This document shows, in pieces, positions 26,223-34,870 of a stretch of 64,000 bases of DNA. Origin of the DNA: Anaerolineales bacterium (GTDB taxonomy: Bacteria > Chloroflexota > Anaerolineae > Anaerolineales > JABWBV01); the NCBI GenBank assembly GCA_020634875.1, contig JACKAX010000013.1, forward strand, positions 17,552-81,551. Reading direction: 5' to 3'. The notes beneath the pieces were generated by a model, which searched no databases, was not told the origin of the DNA, and was given only the letters and a program-made list of their open reading frames with translations. Both the position numbers and the translations under genes were made by a program. The stretch's first letter is position 1; the number at the start of each line of letters is the position of its first letter.

Positions 26223-26970
26223 AATATTCAGTTCTCTGAGAGCATCCTATATTGAATGGAGTCATGTGCTTGTAAATCCCAGATTTATTCGTGGAAATAA
26301 TGTGATTTCATGGGAAGGATATTCTGGTCGGAGGTTCAACGCACCTGTTACATCAACGTATGTGGCTAAACTTGCAGATGAGGGGCAGTATACATTCCAA
26401 GTTATTGAAGACGGATCAATTATCCAAATTTATTATTTATTTGATAGACGCGGTGAAATTAGTAACGCTAATTTGGCCTTTTATTACTCAGGAGAAACAG
26501 AATATAGTATCAATTCTCAAGTAAGAGAACTTCCTGATTCAAAAGTTAATGAAGAACAACTTGTTGATTCAATTGAATTTACTGAGCAGTTTGAAAATCA
26601 TCAAGAATTTCAAACTGTAGGATGGCTTCGCCTAGATTATAGCCCTAATGAATATAGAGGAGTTTTGCATTCTCAAAGCCATTTGCACTTTAGTTTATTT
26701 CCTTATTCTCGATTTGTAGTGGATGGTGTTCCAAATCCAGCCCAATTTATTGAGTTCATTTTGTCTATGTGCTATCCGAAAATTTACAAAGATAAACGGT
26801 TGGATGAGAATGGGCTGTACATTGATGTAAATAAAATGCTTACATTCAATTCTCCAAATCTTCTAATACCCAATAAAGATATATATCCATATACAATCCA
26901 TTTTTGTATCCCGTGGGCAACTGTTCATAAAATACCTGAAATAATGCCCATAAAAAAGAAAAGAAGATAA
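26209..26970 (+). CDS. DUF2290-like protein, partner of the SF1 helicase
   Basis: 253 residues from a GTG start, with gagg 6 bases upstream, overlapping the helicase stop. The sequence resembles the uncharacterised DUF2290 family: an N-terminal helical region, then HLHFSLFPYSRFVVDGVPNPAQFIEFILSMCYP, the pattern I associate with the family. There is no signal peptide and no recognised catalytic motif. It is AT-rich like the helicase and clearly one translational unit with it. It might supply a recognition or effector function; nothing in the sequence decides this. Confidence 0.6.
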   Translation: MTINEIFSSLRASYIEWSHVLVNPRFIRGNNVISWEGYSGRRFNAPVTSTYVAKLADEGQYTFQVIEDGSIIQIYYLFDRRGEISNANLAFYYSGETEYSINSQVRELPDSKVNEEQLVDSIEFTEQFENHQEFQTVGWLRLDYSPNEYRGVLHSQSHLHFSLFPYSRFVVDGVPNPAQFIEFILSMCYPKIYKDKRLDENGLYIDVNKMLTFNSPNLLIPNKDIYPYTIHFCIPWATVHKIPEIMPIKKKRR

Positions 26971-26986
26971 TCAAAAAGGAATTCCT

Positions 26987-27559
26987 ATGATTAATATGTT
27001 TACTGCCTTCACCCGTGTCCTCGACCCCACCGACAACGTCACCGGAGGCGGCGCGGCCTCTGCTGTCGCTGGCTCCATGGCCGCCGCGCTCGTCGGTATG
27101 GTTGCCCGCGTTTCGGTGGGCAAAAAGAACATGCCCGAACCGGACACCTTTTATCAAGCCATTGATGCCGAAGCGCAGAGCCTCTCCACCACCCTCCTCG
27201 AAGGCAGCAGCGCTGACTCCGCCGCCTTCGACCGCGTGATGGACGCTTATCGTCTCCCCAAAGTCACTGACGAAGAAAAAGCCGCCCGCACCGCCGCCAT
27301 CCAACAAGCCATCACCGGTGCGACCGAAACGCCCCTCCACAACGCCGAAGGTTGTGCCCGCGCCCTCGAACTCGCCGCCCAACTCGAAGGCCGCTCCAAC
27401 ATCAACGCCGCCTCCGACCTGGAATGCGCCTTCTTCCTCGCCACCGCCGGGCTAAAGGGTGCCCTCTCCAACGCTGAAATCAACATCGGCAGTCTCAAAG
27501 ACGAAAGCGTCATCGCCGCCTTTACCAAGCGGGTAGAAGCTTTACGCCAAAAAATTTGA
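26987..27559 (+). CDS. fchA: Formimidoyltetrahydrofolate cyclodeaminase
   Basis: 190 residues of the FTCD_C family. The start shows the typical PTDNVTGGGAASAVAGSMAAALVGMVARVS, and the middle shows TETPLHNAEGCARALELA and the DLECAFFLATAGLKGALSNAEIN run. The enzyme converts 5-formimino-THF to methenyl-THF with release of ammonia. It belongs with hutH upstream and the formiminotransferase downstream. The AT-rich cassette ends only 16 bases before its start. Its stop codon lies within the first arm of a hairpin repeat. Confidence 0.9.
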   Translation: MINMFTAFTRVLDPTDNVTGGGAASAVAGSMAAALVGMVARVSVGKKNMPEPDTFYQAIDAEAQSLSTTLLEGSSADSAAFDRVMDAYRLPKVTDEEKAARTAAIQQAITGATETPLHNAEGCARALELAAQLEGRSNINAASDLECAFFLATAGLKGALSNAEINIGSLKDESVIAAFTKRVEALRQKI

Positions 27560-27616
27560 CGCAAAGCCGCAAAGGTTTAACTTAAAAATCTTTGCGCCTT
27601 CGCGGCTTTGCGTCAA
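27556..27616. repeat. ttgcg-word hairpin repeat after fchA
   Basis: Arms 27556-27570 and 27602-27616 are exact reverse complements, with extra internal copies of ctttgcg. The 17 bases at 27580-27596 recur exactly at 29028-29044, so it belongs to a dispersed family. It overlaps the fchA stop codon and runs to 10 bases before the next start. Confidence 0.8.
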
Positions 27617-27625
27617 GAAGGTTAT

Positions 27626-28024
27626 ATGAAACGAACGTTCAATGCCCTCTTCCTGCCATTTTTTCTCGCTGCCCTCGCCTGCCAGTTGCTCTCCCCGAAC
27701 TCCGGCTCGACGAAAGGCGAATTTGAAGGCACCTACTCCAACGGGTTTGAAGTCTCCGCGTTTGTTCCCTGTGAAGGCGTCAGCCCCGGCCCGGGGCAAG
27801 TTTCCGCCTACTGGCTCACCGGCACACAGGATTTTTACGATCAATACTACGCTCTGGTACAATCCAGCGGATTTGATCAAGGTACTGGTTACTTGTCCGT
27901 CTACGTCCGGTTCAAAGGCGAACTCTCCCCGTCCGGCTCCTACGGACACCTTGGTGCCTACGCCCGCGAAGTCACCGTCACCGATCTCCTCGAAATGTCG
28001 TTGGATGACGGGCAATGTCCATAA
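27626..28024 (+). CDS. Small lipoprotein of unknown function
   Basis: 132 residues starting MKRTFNALFLPFFLAALAC, a lipoprotein signal with the lipidated Cys at 19. The mature part is a single beta-rich domain of about 110 residues with two more Cys (near 48 and at the C-terminus) that could form a disulfide. No family is recognised. It sits between two folate-linked histidine-degradation genes, each side bounded by a repeat, so it may have entered with the repeats rather than take part in the pathway. Confidence 0.65.
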   Translation: MKRTFNALFLPFFLAALACQLLSPNSGSTKGEFEGTYSNGFEVSAFVPCEGVSPGPGQVSAYWLTGTQDFYDQYYALVQSSGFDQGTGYLSVYVRFKGELSPSGSYGHLGAYAREVTVTDLLEMSLDDGQCP

Positions 28025-28080
28025 CCCAACCAACCAACTAACAAACGAACCAACCAACAATCACTCAATCACCCAATCAG
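28024..28080. repeat. Low-complexity aaccaacc/aatcac word repeat
   Basis: Successive tetramers of the type caac/aacc followed by aatcac words fill the space between the lipoprotein stop and the formiminotransferase start. The 15 bases at 28044-28058 recur exactly at 38415-38429, where they lie inside the coding sequence of the MutS-like gene. Confidence 0.65.
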
Positions 28081-28091
28081 GAATTCTTTCA

Positions 28092-28988
28092 ATGAAACAA
28101 ATCCTCATGGCCGAACCCAACATCTCCGAAGGCCGCGACCTCGACCTCGTCCAACAAGTCGTCGCCGCCGTGCGCGCCGTCCCTGGCGTCACCGTCGCCG
28201 ACTACTCCTCCGACGCCGACCACAACCGCTCGGTCATCTCCTTTTTGGGGGAACCCGCTGCCGTGTTGGAAGGCGCGAAAGCCCTCGCCCTCAAAACCTA
28301 CGAACTCATTGACATGGCCCACCAACACGGCGAACACCCCCGCCAGGGCGCGATAGATGTTTGTGCGTTCATCCCCATCCGCAACGTCACCTCCGCCGAG
28401 GCCGTGGAAATCGCCAAACAATTCGGCAAATTCGTCGGTGGGCTGGGCGTCCCCGTCTATTTCTACGAAGATGCCGCCACCCGCCCCGAACGCAAAAGCC
28501 TCCCCGACCTCCGCAAAGGCGAATACGAAGGCCTCGCCGCCAAACTCGCCGACCCCGCGTGGGCACCGGACGAAGGCCCCGCGGTCTTCAACGCCAAATC
28601 GGGTGCGCTCGTTACCGGGTCGCGGTTTCCCCTCGTCGCCTTCAACGCCAACCTCCGCACCACCGACCTCACCATCGCCCAAAACATCGCCAAAGCCGTG
28701 CGCCACCTCAGCGGCGGATACCGGTACGTGCGCGGCCTCGGTTTCCCGCTCGAAGAAAAGGGCATGGTGCAAGTCTCGATGAACCTGCTTAACTACACCA
28801 AAACCCCCATCCACCGCGTCCTCGAAACCATCCGCTCCGAAGCCGCCCGTTATGGCGTCGCTGTCGCCGAAACCGAATTCATCGGCCCCGTTCCCATGGA
28901 TGCCGTACAAGAAATCGTCCGTTTCTACCTCCAATGCCACGACTTCAAATCCGAACAGGTTCTGGAAATGGCCTTATTGGAAGAATAA
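28092..28988 (+). CDS. Glutamate formiminotransferase
   Basis: 298 residues, the N-terminal FTCD family. Typical text: EPNISEGRD at the start, DYSSDADHNRSVISFLG, DMAHQHGEHPRQGAIDVCAFIPI (catalytic His region) and VQVSMNLLNYTKTPIHRV. It moves the formimino group of formiminoglutamate to tetrahydrofolate; fchA then makes methenyl-THF. A much longer in-frame opening exists upstream but crosses the preceding lipoprotein gene, so the ATG at 28092 is used. Confidence 0.93.
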   Translation: MKQILMAEPNISEGRDLDLVQQVVAAVRAVPGVTVADYSSDADHNRSVISFLGEPAAVLEGAKALALKTYELIDMAHQHGEHPRQGAIDVCAFIPIRNVTSAEAVEIAKQFGKFVGGLGVPVYFYEDAATRPERKSLPDLRKGEYEGLAAKLADPAWAPDEGPAVFNAKSGALVTGSRFPLVAFNANLRTTDLTIAQNIAKAVRHLSGGYRYVRGLGFPLEEKGMVQVSMNLLNYTKTPIHRVLETIRSEAARYGVAVAETEFIGPVPMDAVQEIVRFYLQCHDFKSEQVLEMALLEE

Positions 28989-28993
28989 AAAAA

Positions 28994-29074
28994 CTTTGAC
29001 GCAAAGTCGCCAAGCCGCAAAGGATATACTTAAAAATCTTTGCGTTCTTTGCGAAACTTTGCGTCTTTGCGTTA
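28994..29074. repeat. ttgcg-word repeat, second copy
   Basis: The region contains cgcaaag words on the left half and ctttgcg words on the right half, giving several alternative hairpins. The 17 bases at 29028-29044 match 27580-27596 exactly. It fills nearly the whole gap between two genes and ends 3 bases before the next start codon. Confidence 0.75.
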
Positions 29075-29077
29075 AAA

Positions 29078-30043
29078 ATGTCTGAAATAAATTCTTTCCC
29101 CCAATTTGAAACCCACATCCGTGCCCTCTATGCGGAGGGCAAACTGCACGAAATCATCGCCGACATTGACGAACGCCGCGACGACTTCCCCGACGAACGC
29201 CTCTTCCTCGCCTTTTGGCAGCTCGGCATGGCCGCCCGCCTCGACGACCCCGAACTCGCCTTCCAAATTATGGACGACCTGATCGATCAAGGCCAATGGA
29301 TTAGCCAATACCTGCTTCAAACCAGCCCCTCGCTCGAAAACCTACAACCCCACCCAGAATATGAAGGCCGCCTGCGGGAAATGTCCGTACTCCAGGAACA
29401 GGAAATCCGCCAACTGATTCCCCTCCTCACCCTGCACCAGGAGGGGCGCTGTGGCTCGGACGTGAATCCCTGCCCCCTCATGATCGGCCTGCACGCGGGG
29501 CGCACGAATTCCCTGGGCGCGGTCCCCTTTTGGCAGATTGCCGCGACCCATGGATGGCTGGTTGGCGTTCCGCAATCGTCACAGGCCCTGTGGAGCCGCG
29601 GTTATGTCTGGGATGATGTTCAAATCGCCCGCGACGAAGTCGAACACCACATCAACACCCTCAAAACCAAATACACCGTCAACCTCCGCCGGATCATCCT
29701 CGCCGGGCGCGGCAGTGGGGGCGAACTCGCGACGCTGCTCCCCGTCAGCGGCGGGATCGACGCGCGGGGTTTCATCGCCCTCGGCCCGACCGGAACCGTG
29801 ATGGATGATCCCGATCAGTGGGCGCGCATCCTCCAGGGACGCCCCCCGCGCGGGTTGCGCGGCGTCGTTCTCGTCGGTGAACGCGATCCGTACCCCCACC
29901 TCCCCGAAATCCGCCGGATGGTAGATTTGTTCAATCAAAATGGTCTACCCACACTGCTTGAAATTGTCCCCGGCGTAGGCGGCGATTACACACCCGAATA
30001 CGATCAATCGTTTTTACGTGCGATAGATTTTGTGTTGAGCTAA
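29078..30043 (+). CDS. Alpha/beta-hydrolase fold protein with helical N-terminal region
   Basis: 321 residues. Residues 1-115 are helical and TPR-like (LDDPELAFQIMDDLIDQGQWI). From about 125 the sequence resembles phospholipase/carboxylesterase or dienelactone hydrolase folds: CPLMIGLHAGRTNS, the elbow region RRIILAGRGSGGELATL, and GVVLVGERDPYPHLPEIRRMVD. The nucleophile elbow lacks the canonical GxSxG (Arg two before the Ser), so catalytic competence is unsure. The substrate is unknown. Confidence 0.6.
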   Translation: MSEINSFPQFETHIRALYAEGKLHEIIADIDERRDDFPDERLFLAFWQLGMAARLDDPELAFQIMDDLIDQGQWISQYLLQTSPSLENLQPHPEYEGRLREMSVLQEQEIRQLIPLLTLHQEGRCGSDVNPCPLMIGLHAGRTNSLGAVPFWQIAATHGWLVGVPQSSQALWSRGYVWDDVQIARDEVEHHINTLKTKYTVNLRRIILAGRGSGGELATLLPVSGGIDARGFIALGPTGTVMDDPDQWARILQGRPPRGLRGVVLVGERDPYPHLPEIRRMVDLFNQNGLPTLLEIVPGVGGDYTPEYDQSFLRAIDFVLS

Positions 30044-30070
30044 CAGTACACAGAAACCACAGAACAATAA

Positions 30071-30116
30071 CAGAAGGACACAGAAAGAATTTGTATAAAT
30101 TCTCTGTGTCCTTCTG
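30071..30116. repeat. tctgtg-word hairpin repeat
   Basis: Arms 30071-30084 and 30103-30116 are exact reverse complements. Between them lies a second small palindrome (agaattt/aaattct). Further ctgtg words continue to about 30141. It sits between convergent genes, so it could also end transcription. Confidence 0.75.
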
Positions 30117-30170
30117 TGCTTTCTGCGTCATCTGTGTCCAATGAATCCACCTTCCCACAACTTCTGAAAC

Positions 30171-30455
30171 TCAACGCTTCCTATCCCTCAAAAACGTCAC
30201 CATAAACGTGAGATATAACCCCAACGCGACGAGCGCCACGCCCCCGGCAATTCCGCTTCCCGGCAGCCACCCTGCCCACATGAAAAACGCTACCGCGAGG
30301 CACACCCACACTAGGCTGTGAAACCACCGCAAAATAAACTGCTGCCGCGCCGGGCGGGGGACTGGGTTATCCGGCTTCGGTTTGGGCCAGACGAAAAAGT
30401 ACAGAACGGCCAAACCGATGGAGACAAAACCCCAGATGGGCATTAGGTTGGTCAT
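30171..30455 (-). CDS. Small membrane protein of unknown function
   Basis: 94 residues with three predicted membrane segments (about 5-22, 45-62, 66-85), a Pro/Lys/Arg-rich loop between the first two and a basic C-terminus. The ATG preceded by aaggagaa is chosen; a longer in-frame reading would translate the upstream repeat. No family is recognised. Confidence 0.6.
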   Translation of the reverse strand: MTNLMPIWGFVSIGLAVLYFFVWPKPKPDNPVPRPARQQFILRWFHSLVWVCLAVAFFMWAGWLPGSGIAGGVALVALGLYLTFMVTFLRDRKR

Positions 30456-30477
30456 TGTATGTTCTCCTTGAAGAGTT

Positions 30478-30540
30478 AGACAGGCAAAGTAAACAGGTAC
30501 ACAAGTAGACAAAGTAAACCTATGTAATGGTCTACTTTAT
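30478..30540. repeat. gtaaac/gtagac word repeat
   Basis: Direct repeats of aagtaaac, aagtagac and caggtacac lie between the membrane-protein and hydrolase genes. The words match those at 12-46 and 31369-31430. Pairing is imperfect. Confidence 0.5.
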
Positions 30541-30557
30541 CTCCCTGGATTCGTCTA

Positions 30558-31352
30558 TCACGGCAACATCAACGTCTCTGTCATCCATTTATCTACAAAA
30601 TCTGCTACTTCCCGTGCCAGCGGTTCAACCATTAGATTGTGCCCCTGGCGGGGGAAGATTTTCAATGGCACATTGTAGCGGGCGGCGGTCTTTTGCTCTT
30701 CATCCACCGTAAAAATGGCATCTTTTTCACCCGCAAGCGCCAGAATTGGAGTCTTGCCTTGCAAGATTTTCGTTCGGTTAGCAAATGGGAACGTTGTTTG
30801 CAGGGCTACGAGAAAGGACTCGCGTTGCAACCTGCGATGAAAATTATCCGCGTCCACCGTGCTATCCGGGCCAAGAAATTGTTCTTTTGCCCGTTGGGGG
30901 GTTTTAACGTATCCGTAGGTATTCGCCAATAACAGCGAAATCAGCAGATCGGGATAACGAATAGTTTGGCGTAGGATAAACCCTAAAATTCCTTGCGCTG
31001 GAATGCTTGCCAAGAGTACCGCCCCCGGCAGGGTATGGTTTTCCAAATATTTCTGCAAAATCGCGCCGCCCATCGAGTGCCCGATCACCACTGGGCGCGG
31101 GGAGATGCGGTCCACGACCGTTTCTAACGCCCGGACGTAATCCGCTAACGAATGGAGATTGATGTGCCCTCGGACGGGGTCACTGCCCCCATGCGCGGGC
31201 GCGCTCAACGCGTGGACTTCATAACCCTTTTCGGCGAAAATTTCCATCCACTCCTCCCAACACCACGCCGCGTGCCACGCGCCGTGCTGGAGAAGGATGG
31301 GGGTTTGGTGAGTGCGATTTTTTGGGGCGCGGGTGAGATGTTCGAGGTTCAT
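30558..31352 (-). CDS. Alpha/beta hydrolase
   Basis: 264 residues of the Abhydrolase_6 type: oxyanion-side HGAWHAAWCWEEW, APAHGGSD, nucleophile elbow GHSMGG (catalytic Ser), acid region LALAGEKDAIF and late His in FPRQGHNLMVEP. It is cytosolic, with no signal. The substrate is not predictable. It is flanked on both sides by the gtaaac/gtacct word repeats. Confidence 0.88.
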   Translation of the reverse strand: MNLEHLTRAPKNRTHQTPILLQHGAWHAAWCWEEWMEIFAEKGYEVHALSAPAHGGSDPVRGHINLHSLADYVRALETVVDRISPRPVVIGHSMGGAILQKYLENHTLPGAVLLASIPAQGILGFILRQTIRYPDLLISLLLANTYGYVKTPQRAKEQFLGPDSTVDADNFHRRLQRESFLVALQTTFPFANRTKILQGKTPILALAGEKDAIFTVDEEQKTAARYNVPLKIFPRQGHNLMVEPLAREVADFVDKWMTETLMLP

Positions 31353-31368
31353 GGGGATAAAAGCTTAC

Positions 31369-31430
31369 AGGTAAACACGTACACAGGTAGACAGGTACGT
31401 GTTTACCTATATACGTGTGTACCTCTCTAC
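31369..31430. repeat. gtacct/aggtac word hairpin
   Basis: Arms 31369-31382 and 31395-31408 are exact 14-base reverse complements; more tacct and gtgtac words follow to 31430. The right arm and beyond overlap the stop codon and last codons of the PLP decarboxylase gene, so the repeat has contributed the C-terminal residues of that protein. Confidence 0.75.
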
Positions 31431-32753
31431 TACTTCCAGACACCGATCCACATCTGCCTCCGTGGTCGCCCAGGAAGAGACGCTGATCCGCATGGCGGTG
31501 TGGCCTTGCCAGACGGTGCTGCCTGCCCAGAAGGTGCCTTCGGCTTGCAACTCGGTGATGATCCGGGTGGTGGTTTCGGCGTCACCAAAAGAGACGAGTA
31601 CTTGATTTAATACGACTTCGTTAAGTACGGTGTGCCCCCTCGCGCGGAGGCCGTCAGCGAAGCGGGTGGCAAGCTGGCAGTTATGCTCGATGAGTTCGGC
31701 GAGGCCGGTGCGGCCTAACGATTTGAGGGCGGCCCAGATTTCGATGCCGCGGGCGCGGCGGGACATTTCGGGGGTGAAGTGGCTGGGTTCAGGGCGGGCG
31801 GTGGGGAGGAGGTAGGGGGCGAGAACGGTCATCGCGGCGCGGAGGGCGTCGGGGTGGCGGCAGAAGGCGATCCCGCTATCGTATGGGACGTTGAGCCATT
31901 TGTGTGCATCTACGGCCCAGGAATCGGCGTCGGGCACGCCGCGAGCGAGGTGGGCGCGTGGGGGACAGGCCAACGCCCACAGACCGAACGCACCGTCTAC
32001 ATGGATCCACGCACCAGCTTTGTGCGCCTGTTCGCAAATCTCTTGTGCGGGGTCGAACGCGCCCGTGTTGACGTTGCCCGCTTGAATGCAGACGAGGGTA
32101 CGGTCATCGAGCAGGGGGAGGAAGTCCGCGCGCATCCGGCCTTGATCATCCACCGGGACGCGGATCACTCGTTCGCGACCAAGACCGAGCATCCCCAACG
32201 CTTTCAGCAAACTGGCGTGGACTTCTTCCCCAACGACAACTTTGATTTCCGGCGCACCGAACAGGCCTTGCGTTTCCACATTCCAACCGTGTTTTTCGAG
32301 CAGGGCGTGGCGGGCGGCGGCGAGGCAGGTGAAGTTTGCCATCGTGGCCCCGGTGACGAACCCGGCGACGGTTTCGGGGGGGAAGCCGAGCAGGTCCACG
32401 AGCCAGCGGGTGCTGAGTTCTTCGAGTTTGGCGGCGATAGGGGACATGACCCCGAGGGCGGCGTTCTGATCCCAGGCGGCGGCGAGCCAGTTGGCGGCGA
32501 GGGCTGCGGGTAGGTCGCTTCCGGTGACAAAGCCGAAATACCGCCCTCCGGCAGAGGTGACGGTGGCAGGGGAGCCGAGTTCGTCCAGTTGGGCGAGGAT
32601 GGTTTCGGGGTCAGTGGGGTGTTGGGGGAGGGGTTCGTCCAGCCCGGTCAGGGCGCGGATGGCGTCCGGGTCAGGGGACACGCGGCGGGTGGGGAGGGCG
32701 GCGCGGTAGCGGAGGGCGCGGGTGAGGGTGGATTGGAGGAGGGAGGGGAGCAT
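31407..32753 (-). CDS. Pyridoxal-phosphate group II decarboxylase
   Basis: 448 residues from the ATG at 32753; a TTG upstream is less likely. Family features of aromatic-amino-acid/glutamate-type decarboxylases: TSAGGRYFGFVTG, FVTGATMANFTCLAAARHALL, VHVDGAFGLWALA (Asp that holds the pyridine N) and SWAVDAHKWLNVPYDSG with the cofactor Lys. The preferred amino acid cannot be told from sequence. The C-terminal end (VVERYTRI) falls in a word repeat. The next small gene lies 10 bases upstream. Confidence 0.88.
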   Translation of the reverse strand: MLPSLLQSTLTRALRYRAALPTRRVSPDPDAIRALTGLDEPLPQHPTDPETILAQLDELGSPATVTSAGGRYFGFVTGSDLPAALAANWLAAAWDQNAALGVMSPIAAKLEELSTRWLVDLLGFPPETVAGFVTGATMANFTCLAAARHALLEKHGWNVETQGLFGAPEIKVVVGEEVHASLLKALGMLGLGRERVIRVPVDDQGRMRADFLPLLDDRTLVCIQAGNVNTGAFDPAQEICEQAHKAGAWIHVDGAFGLWALACPPRAHLARGVPDADSWAVDAHKWLNVPYDSGIAFCRHPDALRAAMTVLAPYLLPTARPEPSHFTPEMSRRARGIEIWAALKSLGRTGLAELIEHNCQLATRFADGLRARGHTVLNEVVLNQVLVSFGDAETTTRIITELQAEGTFWAGSTVWQGHTAMRISVSSWATTEADVDRCLEVVERYTRI

Positions 32754-32763
32754 GGGGAGGGGG

Positions 32764-33003
32764 TCAGTCGTCCCACGCAAACGTAAACTCTTCCCGATCT
32801 CCCAATGCTTTTCGCAGCATTTCGATGACCGCAGGGTCGCCGCCTTCTTCTTCGAGGTAGGCGAGGGTCATGGGGGTGATGGCGTAATCCTGGTCGGTGA
32901 TACCTTCTTCTTCGAGGTGGTCAATGAGAAATTGCAGTTGTTCGGCGGTGATGTTGCCGATTTGAGTCCCGTCGCCGGGGATGTAGAGGCATTTGAGGTC
33001 CAT
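32764..33003 (-). CDS. Small acidic conserved protein
   Basis: 79 residues starting MDLKCLYIPGDGTQIGNITAE, with acidic helices after it. I recall close relatives in cyanobacteria and Chloroflexi that carry a misleading label of galactosyldiacylglycerol synthase; the length is far too short for that enzyme. No catalytic motif is visible. A good ribosome site (aaaggagc) precedes the ATG. Confidence 0.7.
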   Translation of the reverse strand: MDLKCLYIPGDGTQIGNITAEQLQFLIDHLEEEGITDQDYAITPMTLAYLEEEGGDPAVIEMLRKALGDREEFTFAWDD

Positions 33004-33027
33004 GAGGGGTGCTCCTTTTTTGGGGGA

Positions 33028-34809
33028 TTAGGGTTGAGAGGATTGGGGATGTTTCTTTATTTTGTTTTTAGGTACCACTATTATAAATTGGGTTACAGAC
33101 GCTAACGCATATACAATTACTATTCCGAAATAAAAGCCTAATTTGGAGTACCAATCCGGGAGAGGGCGTGGGAGTTTTTCGGCGTTTCCGTTCATGAAAC
33201 GGGCGTTTTCCTTCATCCAAACTTTCCCATCGTGTCCCATTTGGATAGTAAAAAACAATTCATCAACAGCCGAGTTGTCATGGGTGTAAGTTACCAAATC
33301 TTTCGATAAGCCTCCCCACGCTGGTTGTACAACGGTGATAAACCATTCATAAAAGCGTTCCTGAGTTTTACCAAGCAACCATATCCTGCCCAAAGCATCC
33401 ACTTCAATCTGTTCATAGCTTTTCTGGCGTTTACCTTTCCAGTATTCAGGTAATTCCGTCCTTTCCCATACCAGGGTTGTTGGATTGTAACGTGCGACTG
33501 AAAATATCTTGTTGTCATAAGATGATAAGAGCAACCAGATTTGGCCTGAAGAATCGACGGCGGTATCCAAATTTTTTAAATTAGAAACTGAGAAAGAAGG
33601 CCCCTCATACCAACTCAGGCCGTCAAACCGATAGGTTTTAATGTTTCCGGGCAAATCTTTGGGGCTTTTGGTAAGCCAAAGATCGCCTTGGGGAGAAGAA
33701 GTCATTTCCGACCAGTAAGTATCATCATTGTCTTTCGGAAAAGGAAAAAAAGAGGTTGTGTTATTTGCTAAATCCCAATGCAAAATGCCGTTTGGACGAA
33801 ACTCCTCGCTATAGCTAAACGACCAAAAATCTGCCTCGGAGATAATGGCAGTATAGTAAGGTAAAAACGCATTTTTAAGTTCTTGAGGAAGTTCAATCCT
33901 TTGCCATTGACTGTTTTCCCATCGAAAGGCTAAGTTATCAAAAAAGACCCACGGATTGCCCTTGCCATCGCTGGCTATAAGTTCAGGGGAACCCGAAACT
34001 CCACGCTCATCGGTTGAGAATGCCCAGGTCGTGGTGGTATTTCCCTGAACGTGATAAATGGTGTAATCAGAGAAATGTAAATCTTTTTGGGCAATGATCC
34101 AGGTGGAACCATCCGTATCGGCAAACGTTGTTTCAACTCTCAATTCTTTGATGTTTGTAACGGGTTTCCACCAGTGATTGTATAGAGGGGAGATTGTAGG
34201 AAGGAGCAAAATTTGGGCAATGGGAAAAAAGAGCATTACCCCTTTTGCCAGAAATTGTAGCCCATCTAAAAAGTTGTTTTTTTGCAATGATAAAGACAAG
34301 TCAGGGTCAATTTGGGCTGGAGTAAAGCGTGCATAGATTTCTTGGGATAAACGCGGCCACCCTCCCTCCAAGGCATTTGCCGCGAGGCGGAAAGACTTCC
34401 CTTGTTTTGGAAAAAACTTTACCATCCCGCGAGTTTCTCCACGGGTGATCCATTGTATTTCATTATATGCACAGGTGATCTTGGGCATTCCGGGATACCA
34501 CCATGCACGCGTGAAAAGGTGTGTTTTTCCAAAAATGAGACGATATTTCTGATAATAAATGGCTGAGTATATAGCAAGAAAGGCTAATAAAACCACCCCA
34601 ATCGCTATAAAAAAGGTAAATATTGAAAGGCGTTGAGTCACAGAATCAATAAATGACTCGGAACTCGCTGTCATAGAATGAACAGTATTGTCAAAGGAAA
34701 TATTTTGAATTAGCAACCAACCTGCGAACAACGCGAAAAAGATGGCAAGGATGAAAAACCAAATGCGAAATCCAAGCTTATATCTGAAAATGACAAATTG
34801 ATTATCCAC
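33028..34809 (-). CDS. Membrane protein with PH-like and propeller-like regions (paralogue A)
   Basis: 593 residues from a GTG preceded by aggagg. Two N-terminal membrane helices (about 14-34, 62-85), then a PH-like domain (about 90-165: KTHLFTRAWWYPGMPKITCAYNEIQWITRG), a third helix (about 185-205), and an exposed beta-propeller-like region with repeats ending GNPWVF, GDLWLT, GQIWLLLS, GRIWLLGK, GKVWMK. A last helix (about 560-580) precedes a basic tail. The repeats resemble sensor Reg_prop blades, but no kinase or output domain is present. It is a tandem paralogue of the next gene, and both are AT-richer than their surroundings. Confidence 0.7.
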   Translation of the reverse strand: MDNQFVIFRYKLGFRIWFFILAIFFALFAGWLLIQNISFDNTVHSMTASSESFIDSVTQRLSIFTFFIAIGVVLLAFLAIYSAIYYQKYRLIFGKTHLFTRAWWYPGMPKITCAYNEIQWITRGETRGMVKFFPKQGKSFRLAANALEGGWPRLSQEIYARFTPAQIDPDLSLSLQKNNFLDGLQFLAKGVMLFFPIAQILLLPTISPLYNHWWKPVTNIKELRVETTFADTDGSTWIIAQKDLHFSDYTIYHVQGNTTTTWAFSTDERGVSGSPELIASDGKGNPWVFFDNLAFRWENSQWQRIELPQELKNAFLPYYTAIISEADFWSFSYSEEFRPNGILHWDLANNTTSFFPFPKDNDDTYWSEMTSSPQGDLWLTKSPKDLPGNIKTYRFDGLSWYEGPSFSVSNLKNLDTAVDSSGQIWLLLSSYDNKIFSVARYNPTTLVWERTELPEYWKGKRQKSYEQIEVDALGRIWLLGKTQERFYEWFITVVQPAWGGLSKDLVTYTHDNSAVDELFFTIQMGHDGKVWMKENARFMNGNAEKLPRPLPDWYSKLGFYFGIVIVYALASVTQFIIVVPKNKIKKHPQSSQP

Positions 34810-34870
34810 AGAATTTTCCTCCTGTTATCCAATGAAGGGGTGAAGATTGAGCATCGGTACAGTGAACGGA

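Noticed and set aside
27642..28091. N-terminal extension of the formiminotransferase through the lipoprotein gene
   Set aside because: The upstream part is a shifted reading of the lipoprotein and repeat; the ATG at 28092 begins the conserved protein.
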